Source: an uncultured beta proteobacterium | GTDB lineage: Bacteria; Pseudomonadota; Gammaproteobacteria; Burkholderiales; Burkholderiaceae | Reading direction: 5' to 3' | Assembly: GCA_903867305.1 (NCBI GenBank) | Contig: CAIPQU010000053.1 | Span: 1 to 64,000, forward strand | Length of the DNA: 64,000 nt | Shown here: in pieces, positions 51,593 to 61,585 of the stretch | Numbering within the stretch: position 1 is the stretch's first letter | How the letters are laid out: every line of letters starts with the position of its first letter | Made by a program: the position numbers and the translations under genes | The notes under the pieces: model-generated | Told to the model about the DNA's origin: nothing | Databases searched by the model: none | The model's input: the letters and a program-made list of their open reading frames with translations, nothing else

Positions 51593-54298
51593 TTAAACAG
51601 TCATTGGATTAGGCTTAGAAATATCTAAACCATATTTTTTGATGGCCTCAGCTACTTTTTTAGCCTCAATTTGCCCTTCATCAGCAAGTGCCTTGAGAGC
51701 AGATACAGTAACCCAGTGACGATCAACTTCAAAGAAATGGCGCAGATTCTCTCGCGTATCAGATCTTCCATAACCATCAGTACCTAGCACTGTGTAGCGT
51801 TTACCTAACTGCTGAATCGCTGGACGAATTTGCTCTGCAAACATTCGTACATAGTCTGTGGATGCAATGACTGGACCAGAAAATTTAGCTAAGGACTCTT
51901 CAACATGCGACTTCTGTGCTTTCGCTGTTGGGTTGAGCAAATTATGGCGTTGCACTCGAGAAATATCTCGAGCTAATTCTGTAAAACTTGGGCAACTCCA
52001 CAAATCGGAAGCAATACCCCAGTCGGTATTTAATAAATCTGCAGCCGCCATGACCTCACGGAAGATCGTACCGCTACCGATTAACTGAACTCTGAGTTTT
52101 GACTTTGTATCACCAACACTTTGTAAGTGGTACATGCCTTTCAGAATGTCTTTCTCCGCGCCTTTTGGCATTGCGGGATGAGCATAATTTTCATTCATGA
52201 GGGTCAGATAGTAATAGACATCCTCTTGCTCAGTGAGCATGCGACGCATACCATCCTGTATAACTACAGCTAATTCAAATCCAAAGGTCGGGTCATAACT
52301 TATACAGTTCGGAATACCAGCACTAAATAAATGACTATGACCATCTTCGTGCTGTAACCCTTCACCATTTAGGGTGGTTCGCCCAGCAGTTCCCCCAAGC
52401 AAAAATCCGCGGGAACGCATATCACCAGCAGCCCAAGCTAAATCACCGATCCTTTGGAAGCCGAACATGGAGTAAAAAATGTAAAAAGGTAACATCGGAA
52501 CACCATGCGTTGAATAAGAAGTAGCCGCTGCAATCCAATCGCACATCGCACCCGCTTCATTAATACCTTCTTGCAAAATCTGGCCAGACTTATCTTCTTT
52601 ATAAAACATCAATTGATCATGGTCTTGTGGCTCATATAACTGACCAATATGACTCCAGATCCCTAATTGGCGAAACATACCTTCCATACCAAAAGTTCTG
52701 GACTCATCCGGCACAATCGGCACGACTCGTTGGCCGATGACCTTGTCTTTGACAATCATATTGAGCATGCGCACAAAAGCCATCGTTGTTGATATTTCAC
52801 GACCTTCAACCGTCGCCTCAAGCAAAGGTGCAAATACATCAAGCGTTGGCACTGTCATAGATTCTGCTTTAGCTCGACGCTGTGGCAAATATCCACCTAA
52901 GTCATAACGCTTCTTGCGCATGTATTCTAATTCAGGGCTACCATCAGCAAATTTAATGTAAGGTATCTTCTCAAGCTCATCATCTTTAACCGGCAAGGCA
53001 AAGCGATCACGAAACGCTTTTACATCTTCAATACTCATTTTTTTCTGTTGATGGGCAATGTTCATCGCCTCCCCAGAGGCGCCCATGCCGTAACCTTTAA
53101 TCGTCTTGGCTAATATCAGTGTTGGTTGACCTTGATGATTGACGGCAGAATGAAAAGCTGCATAGACTTTATGAGGATCATGTCCACCACGATTGAGCTG
53201 CCAAATATCGTCATCACTCCAGTCAGCAACTAACTCTTGTAATTCGGGTGTATTGAATACATGCGCCCGAACATAAGCACCATTCTTTGCTTTCATCGTC
53301 TGATATTCACCATCGACGATTTCAGCCAAGCGCTTGGGTAACAAACCTTTCTTATCACGGGCAAACAATGCATCCCAATGCGTTCCCCAAACAACTTTAA
53401 TAACATTCCAACCTGAACCGCGAAACTCGCTCTCCAACTCCTGAATAATGCTGCCATTACCTCGAACGGGCCCATCTAAGCGTTGTAAATTACAGTTAAT
53501 GACAAAGATTAAGTTATCTAATTTTTCACGCCCAGCCATTCCAATCGCACCCAAAGATTCTGGCTCATCAGTCTCGCCATCACCTAAAAATGCCCAAACC
53601 TTTCTACCATCCGTTTGCGCAATGCCTCGGTCTTGCATATATTTCATAAAGCGGGCTTGGTAAATAGCCATGATAGGACCAAGGCCCATCGACACGGTTG
53701 GAAATTGCCAAAAATTTGGCATTAACCATGGATGTGGATAACTAGAGATACCCTGACCACCTACCTCTTGACGGAAATGATCCAACTGCACTTCATCTAA
53801 TCGCCCTAATAAATACGCACGTGCGTAAACACCCGGTGCTGAGTGACCTTGAACAAAAATTAAATCACCGCCGTGTGCATCGGATGGTGCATGCCAGAAA
53901 TGATTAAATCCAACATCATATAAAGTTGCTGCAGATTGGAAGGAAGAAATATGTCCCCCAACATTGGTATCTTTATTGGCACGCAACACCATAGCCATTG
54001 CGTTCCAACGTGTGTAAGAACGAATCCGATGTTCAACTTCTTGATCACCGGGAATGCGCGCTTGACGATCTACGGGTATGGTATTGGTATAAGGAGTTTG
54101 TGCATGAAAAGGTTGATCAACACCATTCACCCTTGCATAGGCAATTTGTTGATCAATTAAGTATGCAGCGCGGTCAGTACCTTCGGTGTGGATGACACCA
54201 CCCATCGCATCTAACCACTCTTTTGTTTCAACCGGGTCAATATCGATCATTTCAGGGTCGTTTTGATTTGAATTGATCTCTTCGGGAACAGTCGCCAT
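51593..54298 (-). CDS. aceE: Pyruvate dehydrogenase E1, homodimeric type
   Basis: 901 residues from ATG 54298; AAGGAG is at the right distance from it and too close to the ATG at 54304. The thiamine diphosphate motif is FLGDGETDEPES followed by a late NCNLQRLDGPV. It also has GGHISSFQSAATLYDVGFNH, QGHSAPGVYARAYLLGRLD, KTIKGYGMGASGEAMNIAHQ and PFYIFYSMFGFQRIGDLAWA. It catalyses decarboxylation of pyruvate and reductive acetylation of AceF. It leads the three-gene pdh operon and is divergent from the sensor kinase gene. Confidence 0.97.
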   Translation of the reverse strand: MATVPEEINSNQNDPEMIDIDPVETKEWLDAMGGVIHTEGTDRAAYLIDQQIAYARVNGVDQPFHAQTPYTNTIPVDRQARIPGDQEVEHRIRSYTRWNAMAMVLRANKDTNVGGHISSFQSAATLYDVGFNHFWHAPSDAHGGDLIFVQGHSAPGVYARAYLLGRLDEVQLDHFRQEVGGQGISSYPHPWLMPNFWQFPTVSMGLGPIMAIYQARFMKYMQDRGIAQTDGRKVWAFLGDGETDEPESLGAIGMAGREKLDNLIFVINCNLQRLDGPVRGNGSIIQELESEFRGSGWNVIKVVWGTHWDALFARDKKGLLPKRLAEIVDGEYQTMKAKNGAYVRAHVFNTPELQELVADWSDDDIWQLNRGGHDPHKVYAAFHSAVNHQGQPTLILAKTIKGYGMGASGEAMNIAHQQKKMSIEDVKAFRDRFALPVKDDELEKIPYIKFADGSPELEYMRKKRYDLGGYLPQRRAKAESMTVPTLDVFAPLLEATVEGREISTTMAFVRMLNMIVKDKVIGQRVVPIVPDESRTFGMEGMFRQLGIWSHIGQLYEPQDHDQLMFYKEDKSGQILQEGINEAGAMCDWIAAATSYSTHGVPMLPFYIFYSMFGFQRIGDLAWAAGDMRSRGFLLGGTAGRTTLNGEGLQHEDGHSHLFSAGIPNCISYDPTFGFELAVVIQDGMRRMLTEQEDVYYYLTLMNENYAHPAMPKGAEKDILKGMYHLQSVGDTKSKLRVQLIGSGTIFREVMAAADLLNTDWGIASDLWSCPSFTELARDISRVQRHNLLNPTAKAQKSHVEESLAKFSGPVIASTDYVRMFAEQIRPAIQQLGKRYTVLGTDGYGRSDTRENLRHFFEVDRHWVTVSALKALADEGQIEAKKVAEAIKKYGLDISKPNPMTV

Positions 54299-54304
54299 AT
54301 CCAT

Positions 54305-54454
54305 CTCCTTATTAATTTCTATATTCTAAAAATCGACAAGATGAAATACAAGTATTTTTTCATATCTTGGTAGTATTTTTTATATTATGAAATATAAACA
54401 CATATTGATTAAAAAAAACGACGCTAAAACGACGCATCAAGCAAAATAGATCTT
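54305..54454. promoter_or_regulatory. Divergent promoter region of aceE and the sensor kinase, with direct repeats
   Basis: AAAACGACGC occurs twice, at 54415-54424 and 54426-54435, with an 11-base period (one helical turn), 20 bases before the kinase start. A palindrome TTTATATT-atga-AATATAAA lies at 54379-54398 on the aceE side. The first could bind the FixJ-like regulator, giving auto-control; the second may be part of the aceE promoter. Both are visible; binding is inference. Confidence 0.45.
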
Positions 54455-57034
54455 ATGAAGAAACTATTACAGTCCTGGATGAAAACATTTAATAAAACTT
54501 ATAGGTCTACCATCAATGCCAGGAAAATCACGCAGCAATCGGTTGATTATTTATACACCCCGATTATTGCCATTATGTTATTCATGTTAGCTATGGTTGT
54601 CATTCTATGGTCTTTGTCGAAACAAGAAGCAGAACAATCAGAGTTGGTCTTTTTTCGAGAAGTGACTTATGCCGAACAAAGAATTCAAATTAATTTGGAT
54701 GAGAATGAAGAACAAGTGTTGCAGATGAGTAAATCATTACCATCATCACTTAATTACCAATTAAGCAATGACTTCTATCAAGGCGCTAGCAAAATCATTA
54801 ATAAGCATTCGGAAGTTTTAGAAATTCAAGCAATGAGTCCGGATTTGAAACGAAGTCTTACCTACCCCATGGTCAGCGAAGGTGATTGGATCACAGAGCC
54901 TAAAACAGCTAAGGCTCTCAATGCAAGCTTCCAAGAAACACTTAAAGAGGCTCTCGTGTCTGGTCACGGGCAATATAGTAATTTCATAAACCTCAAAATT
55001 CAAGGGAGTAACCAAGCCTTTAATCGAGAAAGATCTTTAGTCTTTTGGTATATTCAACCCGCTTCAAAATTTTCTGAGCAAACACACAACATTGCTATTC
55101 TCTACTCTGTTCCGTTAATGATCAGTAGAGTCATCCCGAAGGACATCATTGGCAGACATCGATTCTCGATCATCGACAATAACGGTCAAATACTGTATTC
55201 GCTAACTGATAGAAATTTAGCAAAAAACCATAGTACGCATCAAATTAAATTATCGAAATTTCCTGATAACTTAATTTTGCAAGGCGAGAGTTACCCACTG
55301 CCCAGTAACCTCACCTATCAAATGCTATTTTGGATTGTCATTGGACTTTGCTCCTATGTCATTTGGAGTTTCTGGTCGATTTGGCGTCAGATGAAATTTC
55401 GTCAAAATATTCAAAGAAATTTAATCAAAGAAACCAACTTTCGTCGCGCGATTGAAGACTCTATGCCAGTTGGCCTGCGCGTTCATGAGTTAGACGGTCG
55501 GATTAGTTATGTTAATCCAGCATTTTGTCGAATGATTGGCTGGACTGCTGAGGAACTGCAGGGTTTAAAACCTCCTTTTCCATTTTGGGCAGATGAGGAA
55601 GAAATTAACACCAATTTGCTCAAGCTTGGGGCAGTATTTCGCGGTGAAACAGAAACAAGAAGTGGTATTGAGGCAACGATCACCTCAAAAGATGGTAGAA
55701 AAATTGCTGTACGTAACTATGTTTCTCCCATGGTTGATGCTAATAATAAACAAACTGGATGGATCGCATCTTTAGTCGACATTTCAGAGCCACGTAGAAT
55801 TCGAGAAGAGCTTGCAGTATCCCAACAACGTTTTATTACTGTGCTTGAGGGCCTTTCTGCAGGAATTTCGGTAATTAATCCAAAATCTGGAGCACTCCTT
55901 TTTTCGAATAATCTTTATCGCGAAATGTTTGGCGCAAGCCCTAAGGCACATCTTTTACTTCTTGGAAATGAATCTTACTCTAGTGATAATCTAGAGTTAG
56001 ACTTAGATAATATTGATGGCTTTGCGGGCCTGCCATCTTCTGCGCTAACCCCCATTATTGGAGATTCAATAGAGGTTCAATTACCTGACAATCCTAAATG
56101 GTATGAAGTTCGAAGACGCTACATACCTTGGACAGATGGTCATCTAGCACAATTATTGATTACAACCGACATCACTGAACGACGTTTAGCGCAAGATCAT
56201 CTGCGTATTCAAGAAGAACGTATGCAATTTTCAAGCCGTCTAACGACGATGGGTGAAATGGCATCATCGATTGCCCATGAACTGAATCAGCCTCTAGCAG
56301 CGATTAATAATTACTGTATGGGAGTAGTGAACCGTTTACGCGCCAAAAATGATAACCAAATTAATGATGAAATTATTCCCGCTTTAGAAAAAGTAAGTAC
56401 CCAAGCACTCCGTGCTGGAACGATCATTCAAAGGATCCGTAACTTCGTCAAACGCAGCGCCCCTCAAAGGGAGTCCTGCAAAATCGATCACATTATTTCT
56501 CAATCCATCGAACTCGCGGAAATCGAAGCTCATCGCCAAGGCTTGGATATTGAAAAACAGGTGATACCAAACTTACCAGAATGTTTTGTGGATCCAATTC
56601 TCATTGAACAAGTAATCATTAATCTTCTTAAAAATGCGATTGATAGTATGCGTCTTACTTACTCTAGATCGATTCGAGGAAAATTGCCGGCGATTCAAAT
56701 TATTGCTGATATAGAGGACTCTACCAATCCACCGATGTTACGCATCCGAATTATCGATAGCGGTAGCGGTATCCAATCAGATGCGATTGAACAAATTTAT
56801 GAGCCATTCTTCAGCACGAAAGAGGAAGGTATGGGTATGGGCTTGAATATTTGTCGCTCGATCATCGAGTCTCATGAGGGACGCTTATGGGGTGAAAACA
56901 ATCCCCCAAAACCGTCTATGCCAAATCTAAAAAGTCCTGATGGAATTGAAGTCCATGCGGGCTGTACTTTTAATATTCTGTTACCGTTTGAGCATTATTT
57001 AAGCCTAAATCCTCGAGTCTTGACAACTTCCTAA
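54455..57034 (+). CDS. PAS-domain sensor histidine kinase (FixL/DctS-like)
   Basis: An 859-residue membrane kinase. TM1 is near 36-55 (TPIIAIMLFMLAMVVILW) and TM2 near 290-312 (MLFWIVIGLCSYVIWSFW), with a 235-residue periplasmic sensor domain between. Two PAS-type domains follow (about 330-445, with VGLRVHELDGRISYVNPAFC; about 460-580, with GISVINPKSGALLFSNNLYR). Then the HisKA domain with H608 in SSIAHELNQPLAAINNYC and the HATPase with LKNAIDSM, DSGSGI and EEGMGMGLNICRSI. The partner is the response regulator 72 bases downstream. The signal is unknown; divergence from aceE suggests carbon status or an organic acid. Confidence 0.92.
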   Translation: MKKLLQSWMKTFNKTYRSTINARKITQQSVDYLYTPIIAIMLFMLAMVVILWSLSKQEAEQSELVFFREVTYAEQRIQINLDENEEQVLQMSKSLPSSLNYQLSNDFYQGASKIINKHSEVLEIQAMSPDLKRSLTYPMVSEGDWITEPKTAKALNASFQETLKEALVSGHGQYSNFINLKIQGSNQAFNRERSLVFWYIQPASKFSEQTHNIAILYSVPLMISRVIPKDIIGRHRFSIIDNNGQILYSLTDRNLAKNHSTHQIKLSKFPDNLILQGESYPLPSNLTYQMLFWIVIGLCSYVIWSFWSIWRQMKFRQNIQRNLIKETNFRRAIEDSMPVGLRVHELDGRISYVNPAFCRMIGWTAEELQGLKPPFPFWADEEEINTNLLKLGAVFRGETETRSGIEATITSKDGRKIAVRNYVSPMVDANNKQTGWIASLVDISEPRRIREELAVSQQRFITVLEGLSAGISVINPKSGALLFSNNLYREMFGASPKAHLLLLGNESYSSDNLELDLDNIDGFAGLPSSALTPIIGDSIEVQLPDNPKWYEVRRRYIPWTDGHLAQLLITTDITERRLAQDHLRIQEERMQFSSRLTTMGEMASSIAHELNQPLAAINNYCMGVVNRLRAKNDNQINDEIIPALEKVSTQALRAGTIIQRIRNFVKRSAPQRESCKIDHIISQSIELAEIEAHRQGLDIEKQVIPNLPECFVDPILIEQVIINLLKNAIDSMRLTYSRSIRGKLPAIQIIADIEDSTNPPMLRIRIIDSGSGIQSDAIEQIYEPFFSTKEEGMGMGLNICRSIIESHEGRLWGENNPPKPSMPNLKSPDGIEVHAGCTFNILLPFEHYLSLNPRVLTTS

Positions 57035-57106
57035 AGCCCTGACTAAAACACGTTATCATCTACGTTATCGAGTATTAATTAATTTTCCTTCAAATTTGGG
57101 TAATAA

Positions 57107-57748
57107 ATGAATATGAACACAATCTATATTGATAAGCCAAAAGAAATTATTTATATCGTCGATGACGATGAAGCTGTCAGAGATTCTCTTAGTTGGCTTT
57201 TGGAAAGCAATGGTTACCTTGTAAAATGCTTTAGTAGTGCTGAACGCTTTTTGCAAGCAGTCATGGGATCTGATCGTGAAGTTACCTCTTGCGCTATTCT
57301 TGATGTCAGAATGCCGGGTGTGTCAGGCCTTGAGCTACAAGAACATCTGATTGCAGAATCTATTCCCATGCCGATTGCCTTTATTACGGGACATGGAGAC
57401 GTTTCCATGGCTGTAACCACCATGAAAAAAGGTGCTGTAGATTTTATTGAAAAACCCTTTAAAGAAAATGAGCTACATACGCTCGTTGAAAAAATGCTTG
57501 TTACCGCGAGAGATTCTTACAGAATAGCTTCTCAGCAAAAAAGTAACCAAAGTCTTTTATCAAAACTCACTAGCAGAGAACGTCAAGTTCTCGAACGGAT
57601 CGTAGCAGGTCGCCTTAATAAACAAATTGCTGATGACTTAACCATTTCGATCAAAACCGTCGAAGCACACCGTGCGAATATCATGGAAAAACTCAATGTA
57701 AGTACCGTCGCTGATCTGTTGCGATTAGCACTTTCTGAAAAACCTTAA
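57107..57748 (+). CDS. FixJ/DctR-type response regulator (NarL/LuxR output)
   Basis: 213 residues. The receiver has the acidic pair (YIVDDDEAVRD), phospho-Asp66 in CAILDVRMPGVSGLE, the Thr in FITGHGDVSMAV and the Lys in FIEKPFKENEL. The LuxR-type DNA-binding domain reads LTSRERQVLERIVAGRLNKQ, then SIKTVEAHRANIMEKLNVST. The arrangement is the FixJ family. Cognate to the kinase upstream. A second ATG at 57113 is an alternative start. It is nine bases before folD. Confidence 0.94.
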   Translation: MNMNTIYIDKPKEIIYIVDDDEAVRDSLSWLLESNGYLVKCFSSAERFLQAVMGSDREVTSCAILDVRMPGVSGLELQEHLIAESIPMPIAFITGHGDVSMAVTTMKKGAVDFIEKPFKENELHTLVEKMLVTARDSYRIASQQKSNQSLLSKLTSRERQVLERIVAGRLNKQIADDLTISIKTVEAHRANIMEKLNVSTVADLLRLALSEKP

Positions 57749-57756
57749 TCTAATCT

Positions 57757-58608
57757 ATGCCCGCAAAATTACTGGACGGTAATCTTCTTTCGCGCCAACT
57801 TCGTACTGAAATTGCTACGGCTAGCGCGCTTCTCGCTGCCAAAGGAACAAAACCAGGATTGGCCGTGATCCTTGTCGGTGAAAATCCTGCTAGTGAAGTC
57901 TATGTTCGTAATAAAGTCAAAGCCTGCCAAGACACCAATATTTATTCTGAACTGATTCGACTGCCCGTAACCGTATCTGAAGAAGAGCTCTTACTGCAGA
58001 TTAGTGCTCTGAATGATAATCCCAAAATACACGGTATTTTGGTACAACTTCCTCTGCCTAAGCAAATTGATAGTCACCGCGTGATTGAGTCGATTGCTCC
58101 TATGAAAGATGTCGATGGTTTTCATGTTGCAAATGCTGGTGCACTGATGACGGGTAAACCACTTTTCAAACCCTGCACTCCCTATGGCTGCATGAAAATG
58201 CTCGAAAGCATCGACTACCCGATTCGTGGATCACGAGCTGTTATTGTGGGCGCCTCGAATATCGTAGGTAAACCCATGGCCATGTTGCTTTTACAAGCCG
58301 GTGCAACGATCACAATTTGTAATAGTAAAACAAAAGATATCGCCGCTCATACAAAAGAAGCCGATATCCTTGTAGTCGCAACAGGTATCCCTAAAATGAT
58401 CACTGCAAATATGGTCAAACCAGGAGCTGTTGTGATTGATGTTGGTATCAACCGATTACCCGATGGAAAACTCTGTGGGGATGTCGATTTTGATGGCGTT
58501 AAATACGTCGCTGGCTGGATCTCTCCTGTTCCTGGGGGCGTTGGACCAATGACGATCACGATGTTATTACAAAATACATTAGAAGCAGCAAACCACTTTC
58601 ATCATTAA
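57757..58608 (+). CDS. folD: Methylenetetrahydrofolate dehydrogenase/cyclohydrolase
   Basis: A 283-residue bifunctional enzyme that makes 10-formyl-THF from 5,10-methylene-THF using [24 protein letters not shown] carries the catalytic Lys and Tyr region; [56 protein letters not shown] (NADP) and [19 protein letters not shown] are standard. Full length. It follows the response regulator with nine bases between. Confidence 0.97.
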   Translation: MPAKLLDGNLLSRQLRTEIATASALLAAKGTKPGLAVILVGENPASEVYVRNKVKACQDTNIYSELIRLPVTVSEEELLLQISALNDNPKIHGILVQLPLPKQIDSHRVIESIAPMKDVDGFHVANAGALMTGKPLFKPCTPYGCMKMLESIDYPIRGSRAVIVGASNIVGKPMAMLLLQAGATITICNSKTKDIAAHTKEADILVVATGIPKMITANMVKPGAVVIDVGINRLPDGKLCGDVDFDGVKYVAGWISPVPGGVGPMTITMLLQNTLEAANHFHH

Positions 58609-58620
58609 GAAATTTACCCT

Positions 58621-60732
58621 ATGAGCAATCCCTTATTAGACATGGGTCATGATCTACCCAATTATGCCGCCATTGAAGCAAACCATATCGAAGAAGCTAT
58701 GAGTGTACTGCTTAAGAAAGCGTACTCGGCACTTGATGATGCCGTGGCACTAGATACTCATCCACAATGGGATAACCTCATTACGCCCTTAGAAATCGCT
58801 AACCAAGCGCTGGGGAGAACCTGGGGTGTCGTGAACCATTTAACCAGTGTGGCAGATAATCCAAAACTACGCGCAGCGCACGCTAAAATGCTTCCTGAAG
58901 TGACCGCTTATAGCAGTTCCTTTGAACAAAACTTAGCGCTTTTTCAACACTATAAAGAACTCAAAAATTCGCCTGAATGGCAGCGTTTATCCAAGGCTCA
59001 GCAAACCGTGATTGATCATTCTATCCGGGACTTCCAATTGGGCGGAGCCGAACTCCCTGAAGAGATCAAGCCACAATTTGCAAAAATCTCTGAAGATTTG
59101 GCCAACCTGACGAAAACATTTTCAGATCACGTACTCGATGCTACCGATGCCTATGTTCATATTGTTAAAAATGAGTCAGACCTCCAAGGCTTGCCAGAAG
59201 ATGTATTATTAGCAGCGAAAGAATTAGCCACAAATCATCAAGAGACTGGCTGGGCCTTTAGCTTAAAATTTCCATCCTACTTTCCAGTTCAACAGCTTGC
59301 CCAAAATCGTCAACTTCGAAAAACTCTCTACCAAGCCTACGTGACCCGAGCCTCAGAACTCGCCGTAACATACGCTAATGGAAAAACAGATTGGGATAAT
59401 CGTCAAATTGCGCTAGATATTCTGCGTTTGCGTCATGAAGAAGCAACTTTATTAGGTATTGAGAATTATGCAGCTCTGAGCCTAGTTCCAAAAATGGCTG
59501 GCTCTGTCAGCGAGGTAAGGTCGTTTTTGCAAGAATTTGCAAAACGGGCTCATCCAAGTGCACTCAAGGATTTAGAGGAACTCCAAGCATTTAGCAAGAC
59601 TGAATTAGGACTTGATCACCTTGCGGCATGGGATATTAGTTTTGCCTCTGAAAAATTAAAGCAGGCAAAATACCTTTTTTCTGAAAACGAGGTCAAACAA
59701 TACTTCCCAATTGACTCTGTTTTAAGTGGCTTGTTTCATGTGATTCAAACCATCTTTCAGGTAAAAATTGAAGCTGCAGAGTTACCAGTCTGGCATGCAG
59801 ATGTAAAGTCTTTTAGCGTCAAAAATGATCAATCAGAAGTGATTGCCCATTTTTATCTGGATGCATATGCCCGGAATGGTAAACGCGGTGGCGCTTGGAT
59901 GGATGATGCTCGGGGTCGGATGAAGTATGAAGATGGAACATTACAAACTCCAGTTGCTTATCTCGTTTGTAACTTTCCAGCACCAACGACCTTAGAAGAT
60001 GGATCTATCCGCCCTGCAACGATTAGCCATGATGATGTGATTACCCTCTTCCACGAATTTGGGCATGGTCTGCATCACATGTTAACCAAAGTCGATACTT
60101 TAGGCGTTTCTGGCATTAACGGTGTTGAATGGGATGCAGTCGAATTACCAAGCCAATTTATGGAAAATTTTTGCTGGGACTTTGAGGTTATCCAAAGACT
60201 ATCTTGCCATATCGAAACGAAAGAAAAGTTACCTGTAGAACTCTTCAATAAAATGCTGGCAGCGAAAAACTTCCAAAATGGTTTATTCACTTTACGCCAA
60301 GTTGTTCTCGCTAGTTTTGATTGGGAATTACATTCGAGCTTTGATGCAAAAAATGCTCAGCCCGACGATATTCTGAAATTATCACAAAACATCAATGATC
60401 AAATTCATGTCATTCCACAAGCAGCAATCTCGAGATGGCCAAATACCTTCAGCCATATTTTTGCAGGTGGCTATGCTGCCGGTTATTACAGTTATAAATG
60501 GGCGGAAGTATTGTCGGCAGATGCCTTTGCGGCGTTCGAAGAAAAAGCTGCTGACTTTGGCTCCATTCTGAATCCCGCAGTTGGCATTGTGTATCGGAAA
60601 AACATTCTGGAGGTTGGCGGTAGCCGCCCAGCCGCTGAATCCTTCAAAGCCTTTCGTGGAAGAGCCCCTTCAATTGATGCTTTGCTTCGACATGGTGGCC
60701 TAAGCTCAGAAGACTCTGCCATCAATGTCTGA
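58621..60732 (+). CDS. prlC: Oligopeptidase A (M3 metallopeptidase)
   Basis: A 703-residue cytoplasmic zinc endopeptidase that degrades short peptides and released signal peptides. The zinc site is H478-E-F-G-H482 (LFHEFGHGLHHMLT), with the third ligand Glu in WDAVELPSQFMENF. The thimet-type helical parts are complete, and GGYAAGYYSYKWAEVLSADA and AVGIVYRKNILEVGGSRPA mark the C-terminus. Its stop overlaps the xthA start by eight bases. Confidence 0.95.
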   Translation: MSNPLLDMGHDLPNYAAIEANHIEEAMSVLLKKAYSALDDAVALDTHPQWDNLITPLEIANQALGRTWGVVNHLTSVADNPKLRAAHAKMLPEVTAYSSSFEQNLALFQHYKELKNSPEWQRLSKAQQTVIDHSIRDFQLGGAELPEEIKPQFAKISEDLANLTKTFSDHVLDATDAYVHIVKNESDLQGLPEDVLLAAKELATNHQETGWAFSLKFPSYFPVQQLAQNRQLRKTLYQAYVTRASELAVTYANGKTDWDNRQIALDILRLRHEEATLLGIENYAALSLVPKMAGSVSEVRSFLQEFAKRAHPSALKDLEELQAFSKTELGLDHLAAWDISFASEKLKQAKYLFSENEVKQYFPIDSVLSGLFHVIQTIFQVKIEAAELPVWHADVKSFSVKNDQSEVIAHFYLDAYARNGKRGGAWMDDARGRMKYEDGTLQTPVAYLVCNFPAPTTLEDGSIRPATISHDDVITLFHEFGHGLHHMLTKVDTLGVSGINGVEWDAVELPSQFMENFCWDFEVIQRLSCHIETKEKLPVELFNKMLAAKNFQNGLFTLRQVVLASFDWELHSSFDAKNAQPDDILKLSQNINDQIHVIPQAAISRWPNTFSHIFAGGYAAGYYSYKWAEVLSADAFAAFEEKAADFGSILNPAVGIVYRKNILEVGGSRPAAESFKAFRGRAPSIDALLRHGGLSSEDSAINV

Positions 60733-61585
60733 ATTACGGATCGCTACATGGAATGTGAACTCACTAAAAGTGAGACTGCCACATTTACTTAAATGGTTAG
60801 AGGCTTGCCAAAAAAACCAACAAACGATTGATGTCCTCGGACTTCAAGAGTTAAAACTCACAGATGATAAGTTTCCGGTCGAGGAACTTGCTCGAGCAGG
60901 CTATCTCAGTTTGTTTATGGGCCAAAAAACGTATAACGGTGTTGCAGTTTTAGTCCGACAAGCTTCGCTGACCCATCTCAATCAAGATGTCGATACTGCT
61001 TTTTTGCAAGTTCAAAAGAATATTCCCGGATTTGTGGATGATCAACAGCGCTTACTAGCAACGACCCTCCACTTTAAACAAACCCAACCAATCCGCATCA
61101 TCTGTGGATACTTCCCGAATGGGCAAGCACCTGGGACTGAAAAATTTGACTATAAATTAAAGTGGTTAGAAGCGCTCCATCAATTTGTAATAACCGAACT
61201 CCAGCATCATCCGAGACTCGTTCTTCTTGGTGACTACAACATTGCCCCACAGGATGAGGATGTCCACGATCCAGCAGCTTGGGTTGGTCAGAACCTGGTG
61301 TCAGAGCCCGAGCGTGGCTTCTTTCAATCTTTTTTAGGGCTAGGGTTAATTGATAGCTTCAGAATGTTTACACAAGCACCTAAAATATTTAGTTGGTGGG
61401 ACTATCGAATGATGGGTTTTCGCAGGAATGCAGGTATGAGAATTGATCATTTACTGATCTCGCCAGCACTCAAAGCAATTTGTAGTGCCTGCCACGTGGA
61501 TAAAGAACCTCGTAAATGGGAGCAGCCTTCTGATCATGCTCCCGTAGTCATTACTTTAACCCAAGAAGAGTCAGTCAATCCCTAG
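60725..61585 (+). CDS. xthA: Exodeoxyribonuclease III
   Basis: A 286-residue AP endonuclease and 3'-5' exonuclease. RIATWNVNSLKVRLPHLLKW, LGLQELKLTDDKFP (metal Glu), GYFPNGQAPGTEKFDYKLKW, LLGDYNIAPQDEDVHDP (Asp/Asn), FSWWDYRMMGFRRNAGMRID and PSDHAPVVITL (His) are the family motifs. It acts in base excision repair. Its stop region overlaps the convergent ntrC stop by 15 bases. Confidence 0.95.
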   Translation: MSELRIATWNVNSLKVRLPHLLKWLEACQKNQQTIDVLGLQELKLTDDKFPVEELARAGYLSLFMGQKTYNGVAVLVRQASLTHLNQDVDTAFLQVQKNIPGFVDDQQRLLATTLHFKQTQPIRIICGYFPNGQAPGTEKFDYKLKWLEALHQFVITELQHHPRLVLLGDYNIAPQDEDVHDPAAWVGQNLVSEPERGFFQSFLGLGLIDSFRMFTQAPKIFSWWDYRMMGFRRNAGMRIDHLLISPALKAICSACHVDKEPRKWEQPSDHAPVVITLTQEESVNP

